Assembly (NCBI GenBank): GCA_027016915.1
Contig: JALURJ010000085.1
Location: forward strand, 1-5,514
Length of the DNA: 5,514 nt
Reading direction: 5' to 3'
DNA from: Desulfurococcales archaeon
Lineage (GTDB): Archaea > Thermoproteota > Thermoprotei_A > Sulfolobales > WAQK01
A model generated the notes under the pieces. That model was not told the DNA's origin and searched no databases. It saw only the letters and a list, made by a program, of their open reading frames with translations. Positions 1 through 4,583 of the stretch are shown here, piece by piece (position 1 is the stretch's first letter; the number at the start of each line of letters is the position of its first letter). A program made the position numbers and the translations under genes.

Positions 1-213
1 CTAGACCGTTCAGTCTCCATGGGCCGCGGGGGCCCGCTCCACGCCGAAGTTGCTGAAGCGCTGGAGGCTAAGCCTTCAATGATGGGAGTGGTGGCAGGCG
101 TAGGGGGTGTAGACGTTGGGGTCAGGGACTTCGAGAAACTGGTGGAGAGCTTCGTGGGGAAGGTCGAAGCCGAAGGACGTGTTTACGTGAACGATTACTG
201 GTATGGGGTGTGA
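1..213 (+). CDS. porA: 2-oxoacid:ferredoxin oxidoreductase alpha subunit, C-terminal end (partial)
   Basis: The reading frame is open from base 1 to the TGA at 211-213, so the gene starts before the window. The ATG at 19 is an internal methionine, not the start. The 70 visible residues begin LDRSVSMGRGGPLHAEV. This is the conserved DR-x-x-S-x-G-x-x-GPL-x-x-E stretch near the C-terminus of alpha subunits of four-subunit pyruvate or 2-ketoisovalerate:ferredoxin oxidoreductases, and it is followed by the usual GVGG-x-DV segment. The family oxidatively decarboxylates 2-oxoacids to acyl-CoA in the cytoplasm and reduces ferredoxin. The beta gene starts 3 nt downstream. Gamma and delta genes are expected upstream (inference). 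Substrate cannot be told from this fragment. Confidence 0.88.
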   Translation, partial: LDRSVSMGRGGPLHAEVAEALEAKPSMMGVVAGVGGVDVGVRDFEKLVESFVGKVEAEGRVYVNDYWYGV

Positions 214-216
214 GTC

Positions 217-1116
217 ATGGTTCGCATCCAAGATTTGCCTAGGAAGAACTACATTATGCCGGGCAACGCGGCGTGCCCGGGATGTCCCGAAACCATGGGA
301 CTACGCTACGTAGGTATGGCGTTGGGGGACAAGGCGGTCCTTGTCATACCGGCAAGCTGCTCATCCGTGATCCAGGGAATATACCCGAAGTCAGGTATAG
401 GGATCCCGATACTCAACATAGTATTCGCGGCAGCCGCTGCGGCTGCCTCGGGGCTCAAAGCTGGCCTAGAGGCACGCGGCGTCAAGGACGCCCAGGTTGT
501 GGCTTGGGCTGGCGACGGCGGCACCGGAGACATAGGGTTCCAGGCCCTGAGCGGGGCCGCTGAGCGTAATGAGGATATAATATACATCTGCGTCGACAAC
601 GAGGCCTATATGAACACCGGTATCCAGAGAAGCAGCCTCACACCCTACGGTGCCTGGACAACCACCACTTGGACCGGGAAGAAGGAGCACAAAAAGGATG
701 TGCCACTCACACTCATAGCGCACAGGGTTCCCTACGTAGCTACGGCGAGCGTAGGGTTCCCCACGGACTTCATCGACAAGCTTAGGAAGGCCTCTAGGAT
801 AAGGGGTTTCAAATACATACATCTCCACGCACCATGCCCTGTGGGCTGGCGCTTCGACCCGGCCAAAACAGCTGAGGTAGCCAAGCTGGCCGTGCAGACA
901 GGCCTTTGGATACTATACGAATACGAGAACGGCAAGTTTAGGATAAGCCCCCTAAGCAGGCCCTACAGGGACAAGTCTAAACGGAAACCTCTCATAGAGT
1001 ATATAAAGCTCCAGGGCAGGTTCAGGCATTTAAAGGAGGACGACATAGCTGTGCTGGAGAAATACGTGGATGAGCTATGGGAGTTCTACACCAAACTCGA
1101 GGAGGTCTACAGATAG
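217..1116 (+). CDS. porB: 2-oxoacid (pyruvate or 2-ketoisovalerate):ferredoxin oxidoreductase beta subunit
   Basis: This 299-residue protein is a normal length for the thiamine-diphosphate-binding beta subunit, which catalyses the decarboxylation step with CoA and ferredoxin. The TPP motif is visible: GDGG at residues 99-102, with the distal D127-N128 and N133 about 27 residues later. Cys20 and Cys23 (ACPGC), Cys48 and Cys207 match the positions that ligate the [4Fe-4S] cluster in the family. The N-terminal ACPGC-x(4)-GLRY form resembles separate POR/VOR beta subunits rather than the WCPGCG form of two-subunit crenarchaeal enzymes. The usual CxGCG is CPGCP here, a small deviation. The ATG start follows a good ribosome site (GGGGTG, 205-210, 6-nt spacer) that overlaps the end of porA, so the two are probably translationally coupled. 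Pyruvate and branched-chain substrates cannot be separated by eye. Confidence 0.93.
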   Translation: MVRIQDLPRKNYIMPGNAACPGCPETMGLRYVGMALGDKAVLVIPASCSSVIQGIYPKSGIGIPILNIVFAAAAAAASGLKAGLEARGVKDAQVVAWAGDGGTGDIGFQALSGAAERNEDIIYICVDNEAYMNTGIQRSSLTPYGAWTTTTWTGKKEHKKDVPLTLIAHRVPYVATASVGFPTDFIDKLRKASRIRGFKYIHLHAPCPVGWRFDPAKTAEVAKLAVQTGLWILYEYENGKFRISPLSRPYRDKSKRKPLIEYIKLQGRFRHLKEDDIAVLEKYVDELWEFYTKLEEVYR

Positions 1117-1157
1117 ACCGGTATCAGGGCTCCACAGGATGGGTGGGAAACGCCAGG

Positions 1158-1337
1158 CTACCCTAGGGGAGGCGCCACCACGTGGAGCACAAGAACCGCT
1201 ACAGCGAAGACTAGTGCGAGTAGCACTATGTGTATGGGCTTCAGAGTAACTATGGCGTCGAAGTCCTCGTAGAAGGAGAGCAGGCCTGCCGCGGTAAGCG
1301 TTACTGGTTTCTTATCCTTCTTCCTCTTCTGAGGCAT
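1158..1337 (-). CDS. secG: Preprotein translocase Sec61-beta / SecG subunit
   Basis: This 59-residue protein is the small tail-anchored subunit of the archaeal SecYEG (Sec61) translocon. It begins MPQKRKKDKKPVTLTAAGLL, the typical basic N-terminus followed by the conserved cytoplasmic segment. Next comes SFYEDFDAIVTLKP (residues 21-34), close to the family's F(Y/F)E-(E/D)-x-(D/E) and (L/I)KP-x-x-V signature. One transmembrane helix spans about residues 36-54, with a short APPLG tail. The ATG at 1337 follows GGGAG (1348-1344, 6-nt spacer). A TATA box, TTTTAAATA on the minus strand (1380-1372), sits about 35 nt before the start. The gene is convergent with porB (41 bp apart) and divergent from the MazG gene. 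No signal peptide is expected, because the protein is inserted by its single C-terminal helix. The identification rests on the whole-sequence pattern and length. Confidence 0.93.
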   Translation of the reverse strand: MPQKRKKDKKPVTLTAAGLLSFYEDFDAIVTLKPIHIVLLALVFAVAVLVLHVVAPPLG

Positions 1338-1444
1338 CCGCTTCTCCCAACCTTTCTGGATGCACGGCCACTATTTAAAATTCTTCCGAGCTCGGCGGCA
1401 AGAAATTATTTCTTCGATTCGAAGCTAGTGTGGGCGTAGTTGGG
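1338..1444. promoter_or_regulatory. Divergent promoter region between secG and the MazG gene
   Basis: The AT-rich element TATTTAAAA at 1372-1380 reads as a TATA box on both strands. On the minus strand it would start transcription near 1351, giving secG a leader of about 14 nt that contains its GGGAG ribosome site. On the plus strand it would start near 1401. A second AT-rich core at 1403-1411 would place a plus-strand start near 1432, giving an almost leaderless MazG message. No mapped start sites are available, so the assignments are inferred from the usual archaeal TATA-to-start spacing of about 25 nt. Confidence 0.6.
1400..1424. repeat. Two overlapping perfect palindromes (operator-like)
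   Basis: The first palindrome has arms AAGAAAT (1400-1406) and ATTTCTT (1408-1414) around T1407. The second has arms CTTCGA (1412-1417) and TCGAAG (1419-1424) around T1418. They share CTT at 1412-1414, and their centres are 11 bp apart, about one helical turn. That would put two dimeric DNA-binding proteins on the same face of the DNA. The position, directly before the MazG gene and behind the secG TATA box, suits an operator, but no regulator is identified. Confidence 0.55.
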
Positions 1445-1693
1445 ATGGAGCTCAGGAAGCTGCAGGAATACATGTACAAGCTCTACTATTCCCGCGACAG
1501 TAGGCGCGGGCTTTTCGCAACCTTCACATGGTTCGTAGAGGAGGTGGGAGAAATGGCTGAGGCTCTCCTCAAAGGCGGCAACGTTGAGGAGGAGATAGCC
1601 GACGTGCTCGCCTGGCTTCTCTCTATAGCAAATCTTGTCGGTGTAGATGTGGAAGAGGCCGTTAGGAAGAAGTACGGCGATCCTGACTCTTGA
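1445..1693 (+). CDS. MazG-like nucleotide pyrophosphohydrolase
   Basis: The protein has 82 residues from ATG at 1445, or 87 from an in-frame GTG at 1430. I prefer 1445 because MELRKLQEYM is the usual N-terminus of small archaeal MazG-like proteins. The family hydrolyses nucleoside triphosphates to monophosphate and pyrophosphate and is thought to clean up noncanonical nucleotides. The all-alpha NTP-PPase signature is present: FVEEVGEMAEAL (EE-x-x-E, about residues 27-38) followed by EEEIADVLAWL (E-x-x-D, about 46-56), which supplies the Mg2+ ligands. An RDSRRG-x-x-x-T-F-x-WF segment precedes it, as in crenarchaeal relatives. The protein ends soon after KKYGDPDS, without the cysteine-rich C-terminal tail seen in some archaeal relatives. 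Its last 32 bp overlap the convergent GGGP synthase gene. The exact substrate is unknown. Confidence 0.85.
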   Translation: MELRKLQEYMYKLYYSRDSRRGLFATFTWFVEEVGEMAEALLKGGNVEEEIADVLAWLLSIANLVGVDVEEAVRKKYGDPDS

Positions 1694-2435
1694 TACTTTT
1701 AACTATGCTGGCAGCCCTCTCAGAGTCCTCCTCAACTATTGTACCTGTAACCACAATATCGGCCCCAGCTTCCACTACCCTCCTTGCAGCTTCGGGGCTC
1801 CTTATACCCCCGCCCACAATAAGCATGGTGGAGCTGCTGAGGGCCTTCCTCACACTAGCGATTATCTCTGCAGGGACGTGGACAGGGGCTCCGGAGCCTG
1901 CCTCTAGATAAATATAGCGCATCCCAAGCATCTCAGCTGCCAACGCATAGGCTGTGGTTATTTCAGGCTTGTCTAGGGGGAGGGGTCTGGCCCTACCGAT
2001 GTAGCCAGCCGCACCCCCGTAACCCACGATGAGATAGGCCGTGGGGAGTACCTCAAGTCCGTATCTTTTCACTATGATGGCACCCTGAACCTGGGCTCCA
2101 ACTATATAGTAGGGGTCGTCACTGTTGAGGAGGCTCATGAACAACACGGCATCAGCTTCCTTAGAGAGACCGTTGACGTTGCCGGGGAACAACACTACCG
2201 GTAGACCGTAGCGCTTGAGGCTCGATATAATGTCATCCAGCAGGCTCTCGGAAACACCTATACTTCCACCCACTAGGATGACGTCCGTCCCAGCGGACAC
2301 CATAGGCTCAACAAGCTTGGAGGCCTGGTCAAGGTCGCCTGACACTTCGTCCGGGTCTATGAGGGTGAAGTGAAGCGGCGCCTCGAGACGTTTCTCTGCA
2401 AGGTATTGTGCTACTCTTCCTCTCCACCCGCCCAT
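1662..2435 (-). CDS. Geranylgeranylglyceryl phosphate synthase (GGGP synthase)
   Basis: This 257-residue TIM-barrel prenyltransferase joins geranylgeranyl diphosphate to sn-glycerol-1-phosphate. It is the first committed ether-bond step of archaeal membrane lipid synthesis. Family motifs appear in order: HFTLIDPD (22-29, with Mg2+ ligand Asp27), VGGS (55-58, second Mg2+ ligand Ser58), FPGN (83-86), YLEAGSG (176-182), GGG (208-210) and GT (231-232). The last three form the glycerol-1-phosphate phosphate-binding sites. Length fits the family. The ATG at 2435 lies 25 bp inside the upstream zinc-ribbon gene, and GAGGAG at 2443-2438 can serve as its ribosome site. No other good start precedes the HFTLIDPD motif, so the overlap looks real and suggests translational coupling. 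The C-terminal tail is polar (SIKSQDRRTSS) and overlaps the convergent MazG gene by 32 bp. Confidence 0.95.
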   Translation of the reverse strand: MGGWRGRVAQYLAEKRLEAPLHFTLIDPDEVSGDLDQASKLVEPMVSAGTDVILVGGSIGVSESLLDDIISSLKRYGLPVVLFPGNVNGLSKEADAVLFMSLLNSDDPYYIVGAQVQGAIIVKRYGLEVLPTAYLIVGYGGAAGYIGRARPLPLDKPEITTAYALAAEMLGMRYIYLEAGSGAPVHVPAEIIASVRKALSSSTMLIVGGGIRSPEAARRVVEAGADIVVTGTIVEEDSERAASIVKSIKSQDRRTSS

Positions 2436-2719
2436 AGCTCCTCAGCCTGCTCCTCCCCTATCTCCACGATTTCAAAACTTAGTGTGCCAGCATTATACTC
2501 GTCCAATATCCGGCCATACACGTCTACTGGCTGGTGAAGAGGAGTAACAGGCATTTCAGCCTTGAAGCCGCAGTGCCCGCATCTGGCTATAGCCAGGCTT
2601 TTGGACCTCCGAATGTTGATGAAGAGCATTCTGGACCCGCAGTGAGGGCATACAAAGACCGTCGGCAGCGTCCGCCGCGGCCTCAGAATCTTCCTCCTCC
2701 TCTTCTTTCTCCGCCCCAT
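2411..2719 (-). CDS. Elf1-like zinc-ribbon protein (putative archaeal transcription elongation factor)
   Basis: The protein has 102 residues. Its N-terminus is extremely basic (MGRRKKRRRKILRPRR), followed by a four-cysteine zinc ribbon with CPHC at 24-27 and CGHC at 47-50. About 45 polar residues follow, ending in an acidic tail (EIGEEQAEELWAGGEEE). A basic N-tail plus a CxxC-x19-CxxC ribbon is the layout of archaeal and eukaryotic Elf1, which contacts DNA and RNA polymerase near the DNA entry site during elongation. The elongation role is taken from the family and not shown here. The ATG at 2719 has its own TATA box 30-40 nt upstream. A strong GGAG/GGTG site is not evident, so initiation may depend on a short leader. 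The 3' end overlaps the GGGP synthase start. Another small zinc-ribbon family is possible. Confidence 0.75.
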   Translation of the reverse strand: MGRRKKRRRKILRPRRTLPTVFVCPHCGSRMLFINIRRSKSLAIARCGHCGFKAEMPVTPLHQPVDVYGRILDEYNAGTLSFEIVEIGEEQAEELWAGGEEE

Positions 2720-2749
2720 CCTTGAGCCCTAGTCACGCAATTACACTTG

Positions 2750-2760
2750 CCCTTAAATTA
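2750..2760 (-). promoter_or_regulatory. TATA box for the Elf1-like gene
   Basis: TAATTTAAGG on the minus strand overlaps the stop codon of the upstream SWIM gene. Its centre is about 36 nt before the ATG at 2719. With the usual 25-nt spacing the transcript would start near 2730, leaving a leader of about 11 nt. This suggests that the zinc-ribbon and GGGP synthase pair can be transcribed separately from the SWIM gene. Confidence 0.5.
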
Positions 2761-3189
2761 TGATTGGCCTCTCGCCACGAGCCTGCGTAGCGCTCCGCTA
2801 AAACCACGTGTCAGAACCTCTAAAACTATGGTGGGAGCCTTCTCTCCAAGCTTCTTAGATAAATCACGTGTCCTACCGCTTCTCCTAGCCAGCTCTAGGC
2901 CAACCAGGTGGTAGCATGGCGATCCACGCCTCCTACCAACAACGTTTACGAGGAAGTCTAGGCAGGAGCAGTATAGGCGCGGAACCAGGACATGGTCCTC
3001 GTTTCTGCCTATATACACCCATATCTCGGGCTCCCGGCTGATCCTAACGTATCTAGCCCCTTGAAGGGCCTCAGCTATCCGCGGATGCTCGAAGCTCTCC
3101 ACGTATTCAACGTCGGAGAGCTGGTGAGACAGCCTGTCAGAGGTGTAATCCTCTCGTGCGGGACGCACTGAACTCCTCAATCCTACCAT
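2758..3189 (-). CDS. SWIM zinc-finger protein of unknown function
   Basis: The protein has 143 residues from ATG 3189, or 136 from GTG 3168. The hallmark is CSC at 74-76 and CYH at 92-94 (CxC-x15-CxH), the SWIM zinc-finger pattern. It sits in LYCSCLDFLVNVVGRRRGSP, followed by LVGLELA. SWIM fingers occur in DNA-binding and protein-binding proteins, and small archaeal stand-alone SWIM proteins are largely uncharacterised. No other domain, signal peptide or membrane helix is visible. The N-terminal part overlaps the end of rpiA by 53 bp from the ATG, or 32 bp from the GTG. The GTG is preceded by GAGGAG (3178-3173) at a sensible distance, whereas the ATG has GGAG only 2 nt away. The true start may therefore be 3168. 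Co-transcription with rpiA is likely, but no functional link is evident. Confidence 0.8.
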   Translation of the reverse strand: MVGLRSSVRPAREDYTSDRLSHQLSDVEYVESFEHPRIAEALQGARYVRISREPEIWVYIGRNEDHVLVPRLYCSCLDFLVNVVGRRRGSPCYHLVGLELARRSGRTRDLSKKLGEKAPTIVLEVLTRGFSGALRRLVARGQS

Positions 3190-3844
3190 CGCTCCGCCCG
3201 ACGATTACTAGGTCGGTTAGACCTATGAATAGGCCTGTCTCAACGACTCCTGGTATGCTTTTCAGCTGCAATTCAACGTTCTCCGGATTCTTCATAGGGC
3301 CGGTCCACACATCCACCACAATGAACCCGTTATCATCGATGCAGGGCCCATCCTTGCAGGAGCCGCTCCTAACCTCAGCCCTATATCCGAGCCTACCTAT
3401 AGATCTTAAAACGAATTCTATAGCCTCGGGTAGCACCGAAATAGGTACAGGCTTCTTCTCTCCAAGCCTGCTAACCAGCTTCGATTCGTCCACAATGAAA
3501 ATGTTGGTCTTAGACCGATATGCTAGCATCTTCTCGGCTAGATGTGCAGCGCCGCGTCCCTTAACCATCCGGCCAGCGGGATCCACCTCGTCGGCACCAT
3601 CTATGTAGATATCAACGCTCTCGACCACAGAGGGGTCCAGTACGACTAGCCCTCGGCTGGCTAGTTTTCTGGCAGTATCCAGGGAGGAGGCCACGTACTT
3701 CATCCCCATAGCCTTGGGGCTTGCGGAGAGCTCTTCTATGAAGAACCCCACAGTGGATCCTGTACCTACACCCACGATCTCAGGATTTCTGCTTAGGACG
3801 AGGCGTGCAGCTGTGCGGGCCGCAACAATTTTGCCCATACCCAT
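3137..3844 (-). CDS. rpiA: Ribose-5-phosphate isomerase A
   Basis: This 235-residue enzyme interconverts ribose-5-phosphate and ribulose-5-phosphate. In archaea it supplies ribose for nucleotides, usually downstream of the ribulose monophosphate route. Motifs: GVGTGSTV (25-32, phosphate loop), YIDGADEVDP (80-89) and KGRGAAHLAEK (95-105), with PGVVETGLF near the C-terminus. Asp82, Asp85, Lys95 and Glu104 align with the E. coli catalytic set Asp81, Asp84, Lys94 and Glu103. One glycine of the bacterial KGGGAA loop is Arg97 here. Length is slightly above the bacterial enzyme. The ATG at 3844 is preceded by GGTG with a 5-nt spacer. A second in-frame ATG lies at 3838, so two residues of start ambiguity remain. 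A TATTA-like box in the 48-bp gap to the CBS gene suggests its own promoter. The 3' end overlaps the SWIM gene. Confidence 0.95.
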   Translation of the reverse strand: MGMGKIVAARTAARLVLSRNPEIVGVGTGSTVGFFIEELSASPKAMGMKYVASSLDTARKLASRGLVVLDPSVVESVDIYIDGADEVDPAGRMVKGRGAAHLAEKMLAYRSKTNIFIVDESKLVSRLGEKKPVPISVLPEAIEFVLRSIGRLGYRAEVRSGSCKDGPCIDDNGFIVVDVWTGPMKNPENVELQLKSIPGVVETGLFIGLTDLVIVGRSDGRIEEFSASRTRGLHL

Positions 3845-3875
3845 ACGTACACCAACGGTAACATTTGGGTGTCTA

Positions 3876-3883
3876 GTTATAAG
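3876..3883 (-). promoter_or_regulatory. TATA box for rpiA
   Basis: CTTATAAC on the minus strand (core TTATAA, 3877-3882) is centred about 35 nt before the rpiA ATG. A start about 25 nt downstream, near 3855, would leave a leader of roughly 10 nt with the GGTG ribosome site. It lies just after the CBS gene stop, so rpiA can be transcribed independently of it. Confidence 0.5.
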
Positions 3884-3892
3884 CAGTCCCGC

Positions 3893-4306
3893 CTAGCTGT
3901 ACTCGCTCATGATGCTGAGCAGGCCTTCCAGGTTAAGTAGATCTCTGATCGAGATCACGCCGACAAGAAGCCCATCATCATCAACTACGACCAGGTGTCT
4001 GATCCCATGCTCCCCCATGAGCTTAGCGGCCTCAGATATGTGTGCGTTAAGATGGATACTATAGTATTTCTCCATAGTACCCATCTCCTCCACTCTAACT
4101 TCCAGCGGATTTATCCCCCTGGAAATGGCCTTGACGTAGTCCCTCTCCGAGATAACGCCTAAAACCACCCTCTCGTTTTCTGGACTCACTATTGGTAGGA
4201 ACCCTATGTTTTCCCTCACCATGATCTCGGCTGCACGTCGCCCCGATTCTCCGAGCTGCACCGTTATTGGCTTCCTCTTAATGAGGTCTCTTACGAACAT
4301 GGGCAT
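3893..4306 (-). CDS. Stand-alone two-CBS-domain protein
   Basis: The protein has 137 residues, almost entirely a tandem pair of CBS domains (about 5-62 and 70-130), which normally fold as one Bateman module. Each repeat shows the characteristic end: GVISERDYVKAI (50-61) and GVISIRDLLNL (116-126). GVIS-x-RD is the segment that usually contacts the ribose and phosphates of bound adenine nucleotides. Such modules sense AMP, ATP, SAM or NAD and regulate a partner protein. No catalytic, DNA-binding or membrane domain is attached, so the partner is unknown. Two ATGs compete: 4306, with AGGT directly abutting it, and 4300, where the same AGGT (4310-4307) has a 6-nt spacer. The second is at least as likely. 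It is the first gene of the minus-strand cluster and is divergent from the tRNA. Confidence 0.88.
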   Translation of the reverse strand: MPMFVRDLIKRKPITVQLGESGRRAAEIMVRENIGFLPIVSPENERVVLGVISERDYVKAISRGINPLEVRVEEMGTMEKYYSIHLNAHISEAAKLMGEHGIRHLVVVDDDGLLVGVISIRDLLNLEGLLSIMSEYS

Positions 4307-4317
4307 ACCTTATACCC

Positions 4318-4351
4318 ATTATTAAAAATAGCGTGCAAATTATTAAAAATA
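4318..4351 (-). promoter_or_regulatory. CBS gene promoter with 13-bp direct repeat at 21-bp period
   Basis: The 13-mer ATTATTAAAAATA occurs exactly twice on the plus strand, at 4318-4330 and 4339-4351. On the minus strand each copy reads TATTTTTAATAAT and contains a TATA-like core. The distal copy would start transcription near 4320, giving a leader of 14-20 nt. The proximal copy would start near 4299, giving a leaderless message from the second ATG. The 21-bp period is two helical turns. Confidence 0.6.
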
Positions 4352-4413
4352 TCCTTGATTCTATTGCAATGTGTTGAAGAGTAGAGGTGAAGCATATACA
4401 TTAAACGTAAATG

Positions 4414-4432
4414 CTAAAAACTCCCCATATAT
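4414..4432 (+). promoter_or_regulatory. Candidate TATA region for the tRNA gene
   Basis: CTAAAAA (4414-4420) is about 30 nt before the mature tRNA 5' end, consistent with a start a few nucleotides upstream of the tRNA. ATATAT (4427-4432) is another AT-rich core but lies too close (about 20 nt) for normal spacing. No other promoter-like element is closer to the gene. Confidence 0.4.
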
Positions 4433-4483
4433 CCACTAAGATCACGGCGGGCCCGTAGTCTAGCCTGGACTAGGATGCGGGGT

Positions 4484-4507
4484 ACGCCGCGCAGAGCGGC
4501 GCCCGAC
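4484..4507 (+). other. tRNA intron 1 (24 nt, position 32/33)
   Basis: This intron fits a bulge-helix-bulge fold. The 4-bp central helix pairs tRNA positions 27-30 (CGGG, 4478-4481) with intron CCCG (4502-4505). Bulge one is G31-U32 then A4484, and bulge two is A4506-C4507 then U33. The inner helix is a perfect 6-bp stem, CGCCGC (4485-4490) with GCGGCG (4496-4501), closed by GCAGA. The outer helix is weak (G26 with C34, then U25 with G35), so it is a relaxed motif on that side. Position 32/33 is noncanonical for tRNA introns. The boundaries come from the fold and from the requirement for U33. Confidence 0.8.
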
Positions 4508-4512
4508 TCGGG

Positions 4513-4530
4513 ACCCAGGATGGGCGGAAG
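4513..4530 (+). other. tRNA intron 2 (18 nt, canonical position 37/38)
   Basis: The fold is a complete canonical bulge-helix-bulge. The outer helix is the anticodon stem. The 4-bp helix pairs positions 32-35 (U-U-C-G) with intron CGGA (4525-4528), including one U-G pair. The bulges are G36-G37 then A4513, and A4529-G4530 then U38. The inner helix CCC (4514-4516) with GGG (4522-4524) closes the loop AGGAT. The U32-A4528 pair exists only after intron 1 has been removed. Before that, the neighbour of U33 is C4507, which cannot pair with A4528. Confidence 0.82.
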
Positions 4531-4583
4531 TCCCCGTGGTCCGGGGTTCAAATCCCCGCGGGCCCACCAAACCCGACCTATAC

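Larger units (their letters stand above)
4449..4569 (+). tRNA. tRNA-Pro (anticodon CGG) with two introns, CCA encoded
   Basis: The acceptor stem pairs GGGCCCG (4449-4455) with CGGGCCC (4559-4565). A73 is 4566 and CCA is encoded at 4567-4569. The D-arm spans 4458-4476 with A14, G18, G19 and A21 in place. The anticodon stem pairs CGGGG (4478-4482) with CCCCG (4532-4536). The variable loop is 5 nt and the T-arm is CGGGG-TTCAAAT-CCCCG (4542-4558). Between the anticodon stem halves lie 49 nt instead of 7. No single intron leaves a U at position 33. Removing 4484-4507 and 4513-4530 gives the loop U-U-C-G-G-G-U: U33, anticodon CGG (4509-4511) and G37, exactly the archaeal proline pattern. The mature length is 76 nt plus CCA. 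It would decode CCG. The two introns are listed separately. Confidence 0.93.

Noticed and set aside
466..935. Minus-strand open frames inside porB
   Set aside because: They are shadows of the porB coding sequence and lack family motifs or ribosome sites.
1230..1439. 69-residue plus-strand open frame between porB and the MazG gene
   Set aside because: It is antisense to the well-supported Sec61-beta gene, has no family signature, and runs through the divergent promoter and palindromes.
4483..4531. Single 42-nt intron in the tRNA at 37/38 or elsewhere in the loop
   Set aside because: Every single-intron choice leaves A or G at position 33 and no sensible anticodon. Only two introns restore U33, the CGG anticodon and G37 with good splice motifs.
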